DNA of 64,000 nucleotides from Helianthus annuus (GCF_002127325.2 NC_035443.2:29559090-29623089); one strand, 5' to 3'; shown: positions 1 through 11,636, numbered from the stretch's first letter. Notes: a model not told the origin generated them from the letters alone. Program-made: numbers and translations.

Positions 1-300
1 GACGGATTCAAGAAATGAAATGTATGAATGAAATGATTGAATCCGCGAGACGGATTCAAGGAAGGAAAGGTATGAATGCAATGTTTGAATCCGCAAGACA
101 GATTCAAGGTATGAAAGGCATGAATGGGATGTTTGAATCCGTGAGACGAATTCAAGGTATGAAAGGCATGAATAGGATGTTTGAATCCGCGAGACGGATT
201 CAAAGTATGAAATACATGAAGGGAATGTTTGAAACCGCTAGTCGGATTCAAAACATAGAAATAATGAAAGGTATGGATGCTACGATTGTGTACGCAAGAC
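1..300 (+). repeat. 48-bp tandem repeat, six copies, reading frame kept
   Basis: Copies begin at 1, 49, 97, 145, 193 and 241 (GACGGATTCAAG...), an exact 48-bp period. The first may continue upstream of the window. Because 48 is 16 codons, the frame starting at 15 stays open to 308 and encodes a 16-residue repeat of the type MKGMNxMFESARRIQG. It lies in the 3' non-pol part of the Gypsy element. Whether it is translated is unknown; no start context or homologue is recognised. Confidence 0.8.
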
Positions 301-308
301 GAGTTTAA

Positions 309-1510
309 AATATAGAAATGATGAAAATAGCCCACATCGCGATGTGTCAATGGTTTGACCATGGTTGTGTCAAACGAATCATGTGAGTAAATGTAAAGTA
401 ACTGGATGAAAGAATGAGCAGGATTGGCACGCAAACCTAAATTTTAAATTTTAAAATGAAAGAAAGAAGTTTTGAATAAGTTATGTGTTAAAAGTGCTGG
501 TAATCGACTACTAGGAGTCAAAATGAATGACGGGCTAATACCCGGACAATGATATAAGTACGCACAAGAAGGAACCTAGAGGTGATGAAACCCATCGATT
601 TGGTGGGAGGTTGTGCACGAGTGAAGGCACATTGCACGGATGAATGAAATCTAGTCTAGTACGACTAGTACACGTGAAGAATGTGGACAGGTCTGATTTA
701 CGGATCGCTGAAGTATGGAAGGAAATCGAGGTAAGTAAAAAGCTTTAATTTATGTCAGATAAGTATGAATTTGTAAGTTGAAAACGCCCTACAAAATGTA
801 TGGTGGAATGAGTATGGTATAGTACAGAATGTTCGATTCCTAACAGTGGACCTAAGAAGAAGATTATGTCGTTAAGGAATGAATCTCAAAGGTTTGAAGT
901 GAAAATTTCGAGAATTCGCTAAACTCTCGTATAATGATTTTGCGTGACATGTGGGCTTATGTATACGAAATAATGCATGAAATAAGAGGAATAGTAATGT
1001 AGAATGAACAAGGTGAATGGAAGATAACGTAAGAGTATGTATGGTACAAGTAGTTATAGAAAAGATAGAATGATGTTAACTTTGAAGTGAAGCGCGTATA
1101 TGTGATCATGAAATAGTAGTTTTGTGTGGTAACAAAACAAGAACTAAATGCTAAATAATATATGTGTAGAATGTAATCTTAAGAGATAGGATGATTGTAG
1201 TAGATCCGTTGGGAACGGATCATACGAATGTATGTATGATTACAGATTGAGGAAGTATGTATATAGACCCGTTATTGACAGGTCAAGGAAATGAAAATGA
1301 TATGCGAAAGTATGATAAGGACGGTATGGAATTGTTAGGAAGAAGTCAATGATATGAATAATGAAAGAAACATTAATAAGAATTCTGGGATGGATTCTTG
1401 AAATTGGATGATAGTCATGGTGATGAGCTCGTGGTTATGTCGAGTGGACGTAAAGAAGGAATAATTAGTGTTAAATAAAGGTAAGAAAGGTTTCAGGGAC
1501 GAAACCTCAT
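309..1510. other. Gene-free internal region of the Gypsy element
   Basis: A purine-rich stretch (many ATGAA, GAATG and GGTA words) with stops in all frames and no recognisable domain. It belongs to the region between pol and the 3' LTR of the element. Confidence 0.6.
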
Positions 1511-1526
1511 TTAAGGGTGGTAGACT
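1511..1526 (+). promoter_or_regulatory. Polypurine tract of the Gypsy element
   Basis: TTAAGGGTGGTAGACT directly precedes the LTR start TGTAACGCCCC. Position and purine content fit the plus-strand DNA primer site and set the element orientation as plus. Confidence 0.65.
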
Positions 1527-3591
1527 TGTAACGCCCCAAAAATCAGAATGTAAATATTTGTCGTGTGTTCATATATGACACGTTATGAAATTAATAACTA
1601 GGCTATTTAACCTAGTTAAGGGTATGGTCAAAAGTATTAAATGATGAAGGTAGTGTCGGTTATGTTTTAAAGGCAAACCCGAGGGGTTAAAGTGGAACAA
1701 GATGGAAGTTGTGTTATTAAAAGAAAATAACAACACACACAAACACACCTTCGTGTGTGTTCTAGATCGATCAGGAGACTCCCATGGAGTCTCAAACCCT
1801 AAACATGAAAGATCATCAAATTGGAAGGCTAAATGATGCTTAAACTCATAACCGAGCATGGATTAATGATCACCAACACGAGGGGATCATAAGGTATGTC
1901 TTAAATCTAATATTGGTGATCATGGGTGAAGAGGGTTATGCTCTAATCCGTGAGATAATATGAAATTGATCATGTATAAGGGTTAGAAACATCATATAGA
2001 ACATGGGTTATGTAAGGTTTGTGTTAATTTGAAGTTTAGATGTGAAACCCGTTTGTTATGGTGAGGATGATGACTTGAATCACCATTTATGTTTAATTCT
2101 TGTTGAAAGAATGATGTATTATGTAGGTATCATGAAAGCTTATTAGATGAATTAGGAGAAATATGATGATGCTATGTTTGATGTTTAATTGGAAATGAAA
2201 CATGATGATTAGTAGTAGGTTTTGATGGGTTATGTATGAAATTAGAAGATGCATGTATGAATTAGTTGTACGTTATGCTTAAAAGGTGGTACACGCACAT
2301 CAAGTGTATGATAAAATGTATATAGTGTTGTCCGTATAGTCGATTATGATGTTACTAGTATATGATGATAAATCGATAGTTAAATATGGTTAATGGTTGA
2401 CTTTGAAAGTCAACTAAGTATAAGAATCATGATTTGACTCGTTATCGTAAAGGTAGGATTATAAGAAGTCGTATGATACATGTTATAGCAATCCGCGTTA
2501 AATGTAATGACATGATGAGTTACATGAATTTAAGCGTATATGGAAATGATTATATGAGTTATGTTGGTTAAGAATGAATAATGAAAGTTAAGTATGAAAG
2601 ATGCGATTGACATGATGGTTAACATGCACAAATGAGTATGCTAATAAGAGCGTGATTTTGATGAAATGAAAGTATAGGAATCACGTCAAGACGGGCGCAA
2701 GCATGAGATGTTAACGGGTCAATAAGAGGCAAGGAACCAGATGCGAGCACGGACGCATAAGGTAAGTGATTTCTGTAATCACTTCTTAGTTCGATTATGT
2801 AATATGATGTTTTAAGTAACTAAACATGAAGGATGAGGTCAAGTATGTGTCGTAGTCTCTCGTCGTAAATGATCGTAAATGATGGGATTAAAGTTGACCG
2901 AAACGCCCTTGATAGGTATTTCGGGCAAACGACCTTAAAAGTCATTTGGAAATGAGCTATTCGATTAGAGTAATGCCTTTGTCAAGTATGAAAGCGAAGT
3001 ATAGGGTTTTGTATGTCATAGACCATTTAATGCGCAAATACCCATAACGGGTCAAAATAAGCTTTTGAGCGAAAATGGGTTAAGAGGTTGCTAGGCATCC
3101 GAGAAATTAATCTTTTATGATAGGCGTCAATGAAACTATTAAGTTCATATGAGATTGAGGTCAAATAAACAGAATATGTTGATAAATGCATGAACGGGTC
3201 AAATAATTAGAAGATAATAATAAGCCGAATGCAGGTAAGTTAAGAATTTCCTTAATCCATATGTGGGATTTTAAGTTCATATGATAGAATGTGAATTTAC
3301 AAGCATGTAGGAAGAAACGTGAGGTTAAACGGACAATCGGGTTAAAAGTTATGCGAGTTTTAGTGGGCGTGTTGTATCTACACCCGGAGTATGGAACGCC
3401 GGGTTTGGGAGTATGGAACGCCGGGCAGAAACCTAAACGGCCATACTTCACTGTCAAACGCTGGTTCCATGTTAAAGTGAACGTTGGGGTGTTCCAAACA
3501 AGCCTAGATCACTATAAAGCTAAGTCTAAGACCCATGTAAATAATGTATGATTATGTAAGAGGTACGCGTGATCTAGTACGTGTTCGTTAA

Positions 3592-3985
3592 GGTATGTAC
3601 GTATGTAGATGTGTATGTATGTATGTATAAAGATATGTATGAGTGTATGCATGTATGTAAAGATGTAGGAAGGGTATGTACGTATGTAGATGTGTATGTA
3701 CGTATGTATAAAGATATGTATGAGTGTAAAGATGTAGGAAAGGTATGTACGTATGTAAATGTGTATGTATGTATGTATAAAGGTATGTACGAGTGTATGC
3801 ATGTGTGTAAAGATGTAGGAAAGGTATGTACGTATGTAGATGTGTATGTATCTATGTATAAAGGTATGTATGAGTGTATGCATGTATGTAAAGATGTAGG
3901 AAAGGTATGTACGTATGTAGATGTGTATGTACGTATGTATAAAGATATGTATGAGTGTATGCATGTATGTAAAGATGTAGGAAAG
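3592..3985 (+). repeat. 81-bp minisatellite within the LTR
   Basis: Units begin GGTATGTACGTATGTA at about 3,592, 3,673, 3,742, 3,823 and 3,904. The spacing is 81 bp except the second unit, which has a 12-bp deletion (69 bp). Unit ends read AAAGATGTAGGAAA. It probably grew out of the adjoining TATG microsatellite. Confidence 0.8.
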
Positions 3986-4070
3986 GTATGTATGTATGTA
4001 TGTATGTATGTATGTATGTATGTATGTATGTATGTATGTATGTATGTATGTATGTATGTATGTATGTATG

Positions 4071-4100
<30 letters not shown>
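3986..4100 (+). repeat. (TATG)n microsatellite, about 28 units
   Basis: An uninterrupted GTAT/TATG tetranucleotide run of roughly 115 bp. It explains the long Thr/Tyr/Ile/His and Val/Cys/Met frames on both strands here, which are not genes. Confidence 0.95.
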
Positions 4101-4101
<1 letters not shown>

Positions 4102-4648
4102 TTGTGTATGTATGTATGGGTAAAGACATGTATGAGTGTATGCATGTATGTAAAGTTGTAGGAAAGATATGTATGTATGTAGATGTAAATGTATGTTTGT
4201 ATGTAAGTACGTATGTAAGCATGATTTAGACACGTTGAGTGTTAACGTTTTTAATGGTGTACCTTGAGAATGAAAAGTAATGCAGGTACATTACTGAAGC
4301 CTCACCAGGAAATGGATAGGCAGATGAAATGCTTAAAGTTTGAAAAATGACGAATAGTGAAGTGTACGTGAATGAATCTTGTTTATATAATGTGTGCTAA
4401 TGTATGAATGAATGTGGTGAGTGCAGGTTGTACGAATCACGGATTAACCTCACAAGGAGTAGCGATCGAAGACCGAGTCACAAGATAGATTGTACGGGAA
4501 TGTTTACATATGTAATTTAGTGATGATAAGTTATGTTTTTATATTTTAAAGTGGACTTTCAAGTAAGACAAAACATTTATAATGAATGAAATTTTAGGGT
4601 ACGTATTTCCGCTGCGACTTATGGTCAAATGTGATTTAGGGTCTTACA

Positions 4649-4980
4649 TGAACATTCTTTTTAGGTCTTTTTTTTTAAAAGTTTACGATTGGTGTAAATG
4701 ATAACTTGAAATGTAGAACACTCATTTTAAGTCGTTTTGTTGGCTTTTGTCTAAATTTTCGGTTGGTGTAAATGATAGTTTTAAATGTCGAACATTCACT
4801 TTAAGTCGTTTTGTGGCTTTTGTCTAAGGTTACGATTGGTGTAAATGATAACGTGAAATGTCAAACATACTTTTTATGTCGTTTTGTGGGTTGCCTAAGT
4901 CTTACCTTTAAAAAAACAAATGAAATGGCCGGCATCCAATGTGCAAAAAAAAAAAAAAAAAAAAAAAAAAAACCCATCTT
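4649..4980 (+). repeat. 74-bp tandem triplicate followed by a poly(A) run
   Basis: Three diverged copies (about 4,681-4,754, 4,755-4,827, 4,828-4,900) share GATTGGTGTAAATGATA, TTTAAGTCGTTTTGT and GGCTTTTGTCTAA. A run of 28 A follows at 4,945-4,972, which could be the tail of a retroposed sequence. No coding domain is seen. Confidence 0.7.
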
Positions 4981-5371
4981 ATCAAACGCCTAAGATCGCA
5001 GATCTACGTTCAAGAAACCAAAGCGTATAGACAAAAAAGCATCTTCAAACTATGGAAAGTGGGGGCATTTAATGTGTGATCTTTTAGTTTTTGGATTGCA
5101 CCGACAATTGCCTAAATTGCCCACCGTGCCTCTTTTATTGTTAATCAAACGCGTAAGATCGCAGATCTACGTTCAAGAAACGAAAGCGTATAGACAAAAA
5201 AGCATCTTCAAACTATGGAAAGTGGGGGCATTTAATGTGTGATCTTTTAGTTTTTGGATTTGACCTTTGTGGTGGGGTAGTCATGATAGTCTACAGCAAA
5301 ATAGCATGAATAGAAGAGAGACAAGAGGGCACCGACAATTCCCTAAATTGCCCACCGTACCTCTTTTGTAC
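4981..5371 (+). repeat. A-B-A-B segmental duplication
   Basis: A 117-bp block (ATCAAACGC...TTTTTGGATT) occurs at 4,981-5,097 and 5,144-5,260 almost unchanged. A second block (GCACCGACAATT...CCTCTTTT) follows the first directly (5,098-5,140) and the second only after a 68-bp spacer (5,329-5,371). Non-coding; origin unknown. Confidence 0.8.
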
Positions 5372-5499
5372 TTTGAGCACAGTCAAAGGGAAGATAAAAT
5401 CTACGTCATACAAACATAAACAATCATTAGAGATCTTCTCGATGTTCATGATCATGGATTTACAAGAATGGGTTGTTAGGAGTCTTTAGAGGGTTAGAA

Positions 5500-6026
5500 A
5501 CACAAATGTGGATTCTATGGAATGTGTTTTTTTGTGGATAACATGCTGAGACAAGTGACCATATTTTCGTGTCATGCCAATTTTCACAAACGATTTGGTA
5601 GTGTGTTGCACAGTGGGTTAATATCCCTCCAATTATGGCTTTTGGTTTTAGAGACATTTTGGATCTTCATTGTTATACATCAGGTACCAAAAAGAAAAAG
5701 AAAGTGATTTATGCCATTGTACTAGTGGTTATCTGGTGTATTTGGAAGATAGGAAATAATGTAGTTTTTAACCAAGTAAATCCGGAGATAACGAAGGTCG
5801 TGGAGGAGGCTAAATCGCTTAGTTTCTTATGGGTCAAGAATCGATCGAAAGAGCATGGGTGGAATTGGAACCACTGGAAAGCTTTTAACATTCTAATGTA
5901 ATTTTTGTATGGCTTCGGCCTCCGTTGTTGCACTTCGGGTTTGCTTCCCAGTATGTATATGTGGTGTCTAGCTCCTTGCTAGTTTCTAATAATATTCCGT
6001 TTTTGTTGGCCGTTCAAAAAAAAAGA
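5500..6026 (+). pseudogene. LINE (L1-type) 3' end: zf-RVT region, 3' UTR and poly(A)
   Basis: The translated tail of the LINE ORF2 is recognisable: a degraded Cys/His zf-RVT segment, then VIYAIVLVVIWCIWKIGNNV and a terminal SFLWVKNRSKEHGW at about 5,705-5,870, ending at a stop near 5,901. A TTCGG-rich 3' UTR and GTTGGCCGTTC followed by an A-rich tail (from 6,018) close the element. The upstream part is frameshifted (the QWVNIPPIMAFGF-type frame). This is a 5'-truncated copy without reverse transcriptase. The family was recognised from memory of plant LINE C-termini. Confidence 0.75.
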
Positions 6027-6034
6027 AACAAAAC

Positions 6035-6240
6035 CAAACTTCAACAAAATAGCCGTCAAAATTGAGAAAATTATTAGCGAAATAAAATCCGTTGGGTTCT
6101 TGTGGTATAATGTTCGAGCGAAAAACAGGAATGTTTCTTAGGTAGATTGTTGTAAGTTTGTAATTATGTAATTGTTTTTGTTTCGGCCGCCTCGTTTGAG
6201 GTTGGTTTGGTTTTGTTAACGAAATTTTCCTTTAAAAAAA
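6035..6240 (+). pseudogene. Older LINE 3' remnant
   Basis: A second, more decayed LINE C-terminus begins just after the first tail. The frame reads IEKIISEIKSVGFLWYNVRA with a stop after NVS, followed by a TTTCGGCCGCCTCG-type 3' UTR and an A-rich end near 6,233. It shows the same SFLW / GFLW motif as the LINE upstream. Confidence 0.6.
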
Positions 6241-8055
6241 CATGCAAGGAGTTACTTTAGCTTTCTTAACTAAGTGGGGTTTCATTTTACCTTAACCGTG
6301 TATACATATATACACATATGTGTATATATATATGGTTAGATTTATTAGTGAACAATCTTTTTGACCATAAACACTAGCAATCTTTTTTACTATTATCAAT
6401 ATGTAAGTGTATACATAAGTGTAAATCAATGACTAGGATTTAATAAGTTAGAATTAAATAAAATAGACTTGATCTACTCCTATTTGCTTTTTTTTTTTAA
6501 ATAAATATCACGTGAGCTACAATTATGTAGGTTTTGTAAATTGTAGCCTGCTAAATATATAATGAATAGAAAATATCTATAATTTATTTCTTCTTCTTGA
6601 GCAACAACCATTCTATCCGTCAACAACGTGTTTCAGTCAACCGGAAAAAAATTCTGGTTTATTTTCTTCATCTTTTTTCCTCTATTCTAGTACTATGTGC
6701 CCACCCTCCGTTGTACGTAAATCTGCCACAAATCTATCAGATTTTTTATAAATGTGCCCCTCGTAAAACACGTGACTTGGCCGGTGGTCCTCCCCGTCCA
6801 CTGGGCCGCCCATGTTGACAAGGTAAGCAGTGGCTAAGGCAGGACCTCTTTTTCCTACAGGTCACTATTTTTTGGTGCTTAGATTTCTAACAACCCGGTC
6901 AGAATGTTCCAAGCAGGTCAAGTTTCAACAAGAACAACTAGATTTGATAACTAAAATCAATAACTGTAATCACTATAGTTTCAAGTAAAATCAATAGCTT
7001 CAATCAAGTTTCAAGTTTCAATTTTCACTCTGCAAAAGTTATACATAATCACATCTAATTTCACTCTACATAAGGTTCAATCAAGTGTCAACTATGATTT
7101 TTAAAAAAACTAGAAAATGTGGGAAAGCTAATGCCTTGAATGGTATCAAAATCCATACCTTTAACTTCCAACAAAAGAACCGAACAAACAATCTTAACAC
7201 AAATACAAACAAAAGTCTGCCTCAAAAGCAACACTACTTCAAACGCTAATCAGATAAAAAATAAATCAAATGAACAAAATAAATAAACAATAACCCCAAT
7301 TCAAAGTTGGAATACACCCATGCATAACATAACAAAAAGCAAGCTTAATAAAACACTAAATATAATAAACAATTTAGGACTGGAGTGGATTGTACTTGCC
7401 AGAAGAATGAAGATCAAAGTAGAGTTGGAATGAGAGACGAAGGCAGGAAGGAAGAGATTTTCTTTAAGGAATCTCGAATGTGTATGTGTGATTCCAACTT
7501 TTGAAAAGCACACTCCAGTTGTATTAATAAAATATATGCTGGCAAATGGGAAAAAACCAATATTGTTACGCTTTTCACATGTGTGTGCTGTGAGCTTTCT
7601 ATTATTTTTCACATTTTTATTTTTTTAGAGACACGGTGGTTTTATACATGACCAAATCAGAGCATTCACATTTTTTAGCTCAGTCCGTGTTGGGCGGTAA
7701 ACGGAATATCTCTCAGTTTAATAACATGCACACATGTGTTTTGGTTATTCGTACATATTACTTATAACACGATCTTAATAAAAATTAGACATCAATAAAA
7801 ATACTAATAGCTAATGGTCACCATTCCCCGTTTGATTCGTGATGGTAGAGAAGGTAAAAGATAAAATACTAAAAGAAATAAAAGTAGAGACTAAACACAC
7901 ATATAAACAAAGTTAACCAAAACTTTTTTTTCTAAAAACAGAGGGGTGAAATCCGTGTATTAGCGAAGCTGAAGGTTTAGAAGTTAAATACAAAATGAAA
8001 CGACCAATGAGGGAGTGTTAGACAGCTGTCTGAAACTATTCCCTCTCACGCTTTT
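6241..8055. other. Gene-free AT-rich stretch
   Basis: No coding domain is recognised. It contains a (TA/CA)n tract with an ACACATATGTGT palindrome at 6,301-6,335. The frames at 6,597-6,818 (+) and 7,301-7,612 (-) lack domains and look like chance openings. Nothing supports a promoter or RNA gene. Confidence 0.5.
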
Positions 8056-8059
8056 TGTA

Positions 8060-8240
8060 GTTATAAGTAATTAGGGTTGTTCACAAGCCGAACTAAGCCA
8101 AGCCAGGGCAAGTTCGGGTTCGGGTCGGTTTAGCTTGATTCGAATTTAAAACAAAGCTGAAAATCTAAGCTCGGGCTTGGCTTAGTTTTAAACTGAGCTG
8201 TCACGACTCGGCTTGATTTAGCTCGATTCTAAAAAAGAAA
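8060..8240. mobile_element. Possible hAT-type non-autonomous element fragment
   Basis: AGGGTTGTTCACAAGCCGAA followed by repeated AGCCGA / AAGCTCGGGCTTGGCT / CTCGGCTTGAT words resembles the termini of plant hAT-like MITEs. One clear end only; no paired terminal repeat or 8-bp duplication could be confirmed. Confidence 0.35.
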
Positions 8241-8655
8241 AATTAATACATAACTCTCAAAATTCGTTAGTCTAAAACATTATTCAATAGTTTAAAAGAA
8301 CATATCTAAAATAAAGTAAACCTAAAACATTACAAGCCACATGTATTAGAAATTTACAATGTTAAATTATACATATTTGCCTTTTATATAAATATTTTCT
8401 ATACCTTTGAATTGTTTTATTATATTCTACTTGTTTTTGTCTATATAGGAAACTTGATGATTTTTAAGTGAAAATAAGTAAAACAATTCAATTAAGCTAA
8501 AAAAATGTTACTTGTTAATGGTCAAACATCATGTAGTTTTGTATAATTATAAATGCAATTAAATGATGGTTGCAATTTAAATAATCTGTTAGTCAACTTT
8601 AATTGGTCTTTAATTCACATTCAAGAAACGTAAATGATATATGTAATTCAAAGTT
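8241..8655. other. Gene-free AT-rich stretch
   Basis: Low-complexity AT-rich DNA with no frame or repeat that I can assign. Confidence 0.5.
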
Positions 8656-8659
8656 TTTA

Positions 8660-9240
8660 AGGTGTTGTTTGTTTTCTGAGAGATAAAATGTCTTTAGTCT
8701 GCGAATCACATCTGCAGACATCTGTAGAAGAAAAGATAGACAAACCTCTGCAATCTGCAAGAAAAAGTTGTTTGTTTTTTAATGTATGTAGATTTCTAAA
8801 ATAGACTGGTGGTGGTATACGGACGGTAGTGGTGGGTGGTGCTTGTGGTGGGCGGTGGACGTGGAAGGTGGGTGGTGGTGGTGGTGAACGGTGGTTGTGA
8901 TAGACGGTGGTTGTTGTAGATGGTGGTGGTGGGTGGTGGATGGTGGTGGGTGGTGAACGATGTTGATGGACAGTGGTGGTGGTGGTGGTGGATGGTGGTG
9001 GGTGGTGAACGTTGTTGATGGACAGTGGTGGTGGTGGTGGATGGTGGTGCTTAACTCTCTACAGACCTTAGAAGATATTAGAAGTGGTTGTGCCAAGTTT
9101 TAACCAAGAAGAGCTTGCGCAATTGTTTTTTTAATGAAACGTCTTTGAAAAAACAAACAGTCTACAAATGTCAATGTCTGCGTGTGGTCTGCGCGACACA
9201 GAAAGAAGAGACTGCGCAGATCTTTTTTAAAAAAACAAAT
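8660..9240. mobile_element. Putative MITE built around a GGT-rich core
   Basis: The outer arms are roughly inverted: GGTGTTGTTTGTTTT near 8,660 and AAAAAACAAATGTCATC near 9,225-9,245. Related TCTGC/GCAGA-rich inner arms (CATCTGCAGACATCTG at 8,709; CTGCGCAGATC at 9,210) support a foldback element. The core 8,810-9,050 is GGT/GTGGTG-rich, with a duplicated segment of about 60 bp (...GATGTTGATGGACAGTGG...). The His/Pro frame on the minus strand at 8,779-9,096 is a by-product. Confidence 0.4.
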
Positions 9241-9394
9241 GTCATCTAAGTGAACTTGAATACATAATATTAATTGCATTGAGAACCACTAAAAACGTGA
9301 TGAATTATTTTTGTGTAGGAATCAATAGGATTAATTGATGAGCCACTAATTAAGGAAGTTGTTTCGATTGAAAAGGGAATTAAGTCGAGGGGTT

Positions 9395-9560
9395 AAGGAA
9401 TATGTCACAAAGAGCATCCCTAAAGAGCAAACAACAAAAGCATCTAACAAAAATATATTCAAAAAAGGAGAAAAACAAGACAGGCCAAAGGCTAGCCCAA
9501 AGAGCAAACAACAAAAGCATCTGACAAAAATAGAGGGCATCCCCCAAGAACCAACTACCA
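9395..9560. repeat. Two diverged copies of a repeat near 9,410 and 9,495
   Basis: AAAGAGCAAACAACAAAAGC followed by ATCTAACA or ATCTGACA occurs at about 9,421 and 9,499. The context (GCTAGCCCAAAGAGC) resembles a plant MITE body. It opens a 95-codon Lys-rich plus frame and a 71-codon minus frame, neither with a domain. Confidence 0.45.
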
Positions 9561-9639
9561 CCCTATTTTTGTATAGATTGAAACTATTCCCAAGTCCTCA
9601 ATCTAAAGACAGTTCTCTACCTAACTTTGACGCACAAAA

Positions 9640-10010
9640 AAACTAAACCTCTTGATCTCCATAACAGCCTTCTAAACCAAGGGGATCCCCTGGTTGAAAA
9701 CGGCTTCATTTTCTAATCTTCCAAATGCACCATAAGGTTGTTAAAACAATCGCGTATAAGGCTTTCTTTGTTTTAACAGACCCCGTACTATACATGTCCG
9801 TATCCAAAACATCCATAAAGCTAAAAACAAACGCGTTTGGCAACTTGCACCACTGTGTAATGATCGCCCATTCCGATTGCATTTAGCCGCACGTAACAAA
9901 AAGGTGCTCACCAGTCCAACCTACCCGCGGTAAATCTGGCATTTTCAAACCACGCCATCATGTAGATTTGACCCATACGTCCAACCTACCTATGAATCGG
10001 ACCTTATTCG
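9640..10010 (-). pseudogene. LINE zf-RVT fragment (minus strand)
   Basis: Reading the minus strand gives TGEHLFVTCG followed by a stop, then QWCKLPNAFVFSFMDVLDTD and KKALYAIVLTTLWCIWKIRK with a stop. This is the Cys/His C-terminal region of a plant LINE ORF2. It is truncated at both ends and opposite in orientation to the LINEs at 5.5-6.2 kb. No poly(A) tail is seen. Confidence 0.75.
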
Positions 10011-10029
10011 CAGCCACTTACCACACAAT

Positions 10030-11509
10030 ATACCATGCTACATCAAAAGACACAAAATGGATTCGGGGTATGGAAAAAGAACTTAATACTGTTCATGAGA
10101 ATCAGACAAGGACTCTTGTTCCATGACCAACACATGCCAATGTTGTTGGTTCCAAGTGGTTTTTTCGAACCAAATTTAAATCTGATGTGTCAATCGAATG
10201 TTACAATGCAAGACTTGTTGCTCAGGGCTTCACTCAAGTTCCCGGCCTTAACTACTCTCATACATTCAGCCTAGTGGTTAAATCCACCACTGTCCGCGTC
10301 GTTATTTCCTTAGCTGTTATAAACGGTTGGAATATCCATTTATAAGATGTCAACAACCAACGGGCTTTATTGATCCTTAGTTTCCAACTCACGTTTGTAA
10401 GCTAAATAAAGCTATATACATTCTAAAGCAGGCACCCAAGGCTTGGTTTCATCATTTAAGCGTGTTTCTCACAAACAACGGTTTTTCTTAAAGTCGAGCA
10501 GATTACTCTTTATTCATTACAAACGTGACTCATGTGTTATGTATCTCCTTATGTATGTAGATGATCTCATTCTAACCGGAAACCAATAATCCACCATAAC
10601 GTCATTTGTATCCACCCTAAACAGCGACTTTGCCATTAAAGACCTTGGGAAACTCAACTACTTTTTTGGGATTGGAGGTTACCTACACTTCGCATGGTCT
10701 TTTCTTAAACCAAACTAAATATACTTTAGATATTTTAACATTTTTAAAGATGTTGGATGCAAAACCTGCACCAACACCTTTAAGCACCAATTTTTCTTTT
10801 GTCTCTACAGGTTACTTATTCCCAGATGCTACTCTTTATTGGTCCATAGTAGGTGCTCTCCAATACTTGACGATTACAAGACCTGATATTGCTTATCCTG
10901 TGGATCAAGTCAGTCAATTTTTACATGCTCCAACCACTGCTCATTTTCAGGAAGTCAAACGCATTCTACGCTATCTAAAAGGGTACAATTTCCTTTGGCT
11001 TACATTATAGATAACCCATTCACACATCGTTACTTGGTTACTCTGATGCTAATCGGGCTTGATGCTTGAAACTAGACGTTCTACATATGTATATTCTATA
11101 TTCTTGGGTGACAACCTTATTTCAAGGAGTGCCAAGAAGCAACCAACTGTGTCTATATCTAGTTGTGAATCCGAATATCGGGCTATGGCCAACAATGCTG
11201 CTGAAATTGTATGGTTAACACATCTTCTTTAGGAATTTCATGCCTTGCCACCAGACAGACCAACCATGCTTTCTGACAATCAAAGTGCCATCTTTCTCAC
11301 TCAAAATCCGGTGTCACATAAAAGGCGAAACACATAGAACTTGATTATCACTTCTTGCGTGAACTAATGGCTACGGGAAAATAGTTACTAAATTTGTTCC
11401 GACCAAGCTTCAGGTCTGACATCTTTACAAAAAGTCTTTCGAGTTCTCAATTCAATATTTTTCGACACATGCTTCGCATTGGTCCTCCACCGTTCAGCTT
11501 GCGGGGGGA
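10030..11509 (+). pseudogene. Decayed Ty1/Copia pol (RT and RNase H)
   Basis: Fragments of Copia reverse transcriptase can be read in several frames. 10,150-10,330 gives KWFFRTKFKSD and ARLVAQGFTQVPGLNYSHTF. 10,540-10,570 gives YVDD-type YVDDLILTG. 10,630-11,010 gives FAIKDLGKL, then LQYLTITRPDIAYPVDQVSQ and RILRYLKG. RNase H and the connection to the 3' end follow with many stops. At least six frame breaks. It is the 3' half of an element whose gag, protease and integrase are absent. Confidence 0.8.
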
Positions 11510-11636
11510 TGTTAGATAATATAATTGTATTATTTAATTTAGTAATCTTGAGGTGTCTTAGTGTAACATTCATGCCTATATATATGTATCTTGTATTCAT
11601 TCTTATTGAATGAAAATATAACTCATTTATTCAATC
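11510..11636 (+). repeat. Short 3' LTR of the decayed Copia
   Basis: A GCGGGGGGA polypurine tract (11,501-11,509) precedes TGTTAGATAATATAATTG. TATATATATGTATC and TCTTATTGAATGAAAATAT follow as promoter-like and R/U5-like sequence, with a probable end at TTCAATCA (11,636). The end is uncertain because the other LTR is missing. Confidence 0.55.

Larger units (their letters stand above)
1..4648 (+). mobile_element. Ty3/Gypsy LTR retrotransposon, 3' part (internal end plus 3' LTR)
   Basis: The window opens inside an LTR element whose internal 3' end (1-1526) is followed by a polypurine tract and a long LTR starting TGTAACGCCCC and ending GGGTCTTACA. These ends are typical of Asteraceae Tekay-like Gypsy elements. 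No gag or pol codons are readable in 1-1526, so this is the untranslated region between pol and the 3' LTR. The 5 bases after the LTR are TGAAC; the matching duplication and the 5' LTR lie outside the window. Lineage is inferred from LTR ends and length only. Confidence 0.7.
1527..4648 (+). repeat. 3' LTR, about 3.1 kb
   Basis: It runs from TGTAACGCCCC to GGGTCTTACA with TG...CA ends and has no coding capacity. The reading frames at 3,512-4,233 are by-products of a TATG-rich minisatellite. It holds an 81-bp minisatellite, a (TATG)n tract and, near 3,380-3,425, a short direct repeat GGAGTATGGAACGCCGGG. No second LTR copy is present in the window for comparison. Confidence 0.7.

Noticed and set aside
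3512..4233. Long open frames on both strands, rich in Thr/Tyr/Ile/His or Val/Cys/Met
   Set aside because: They are produced by the TATG microsatellite and its derived 81-bp repeat; no start context, domain or codon bias supports a gene.
6597..6818. Small plus-strand ORF with a preceding TATA-like sequence
   Set aside because: No domain or similarity recognised and no supporting splice or poly(A) signals; likely chance.
8779..9096. 105-codon His/Pro/Thr-rich minus-strand frame
   Set aside because: A by-product of the GGT-rich repeat; composition follows the repeat, not a protein family.
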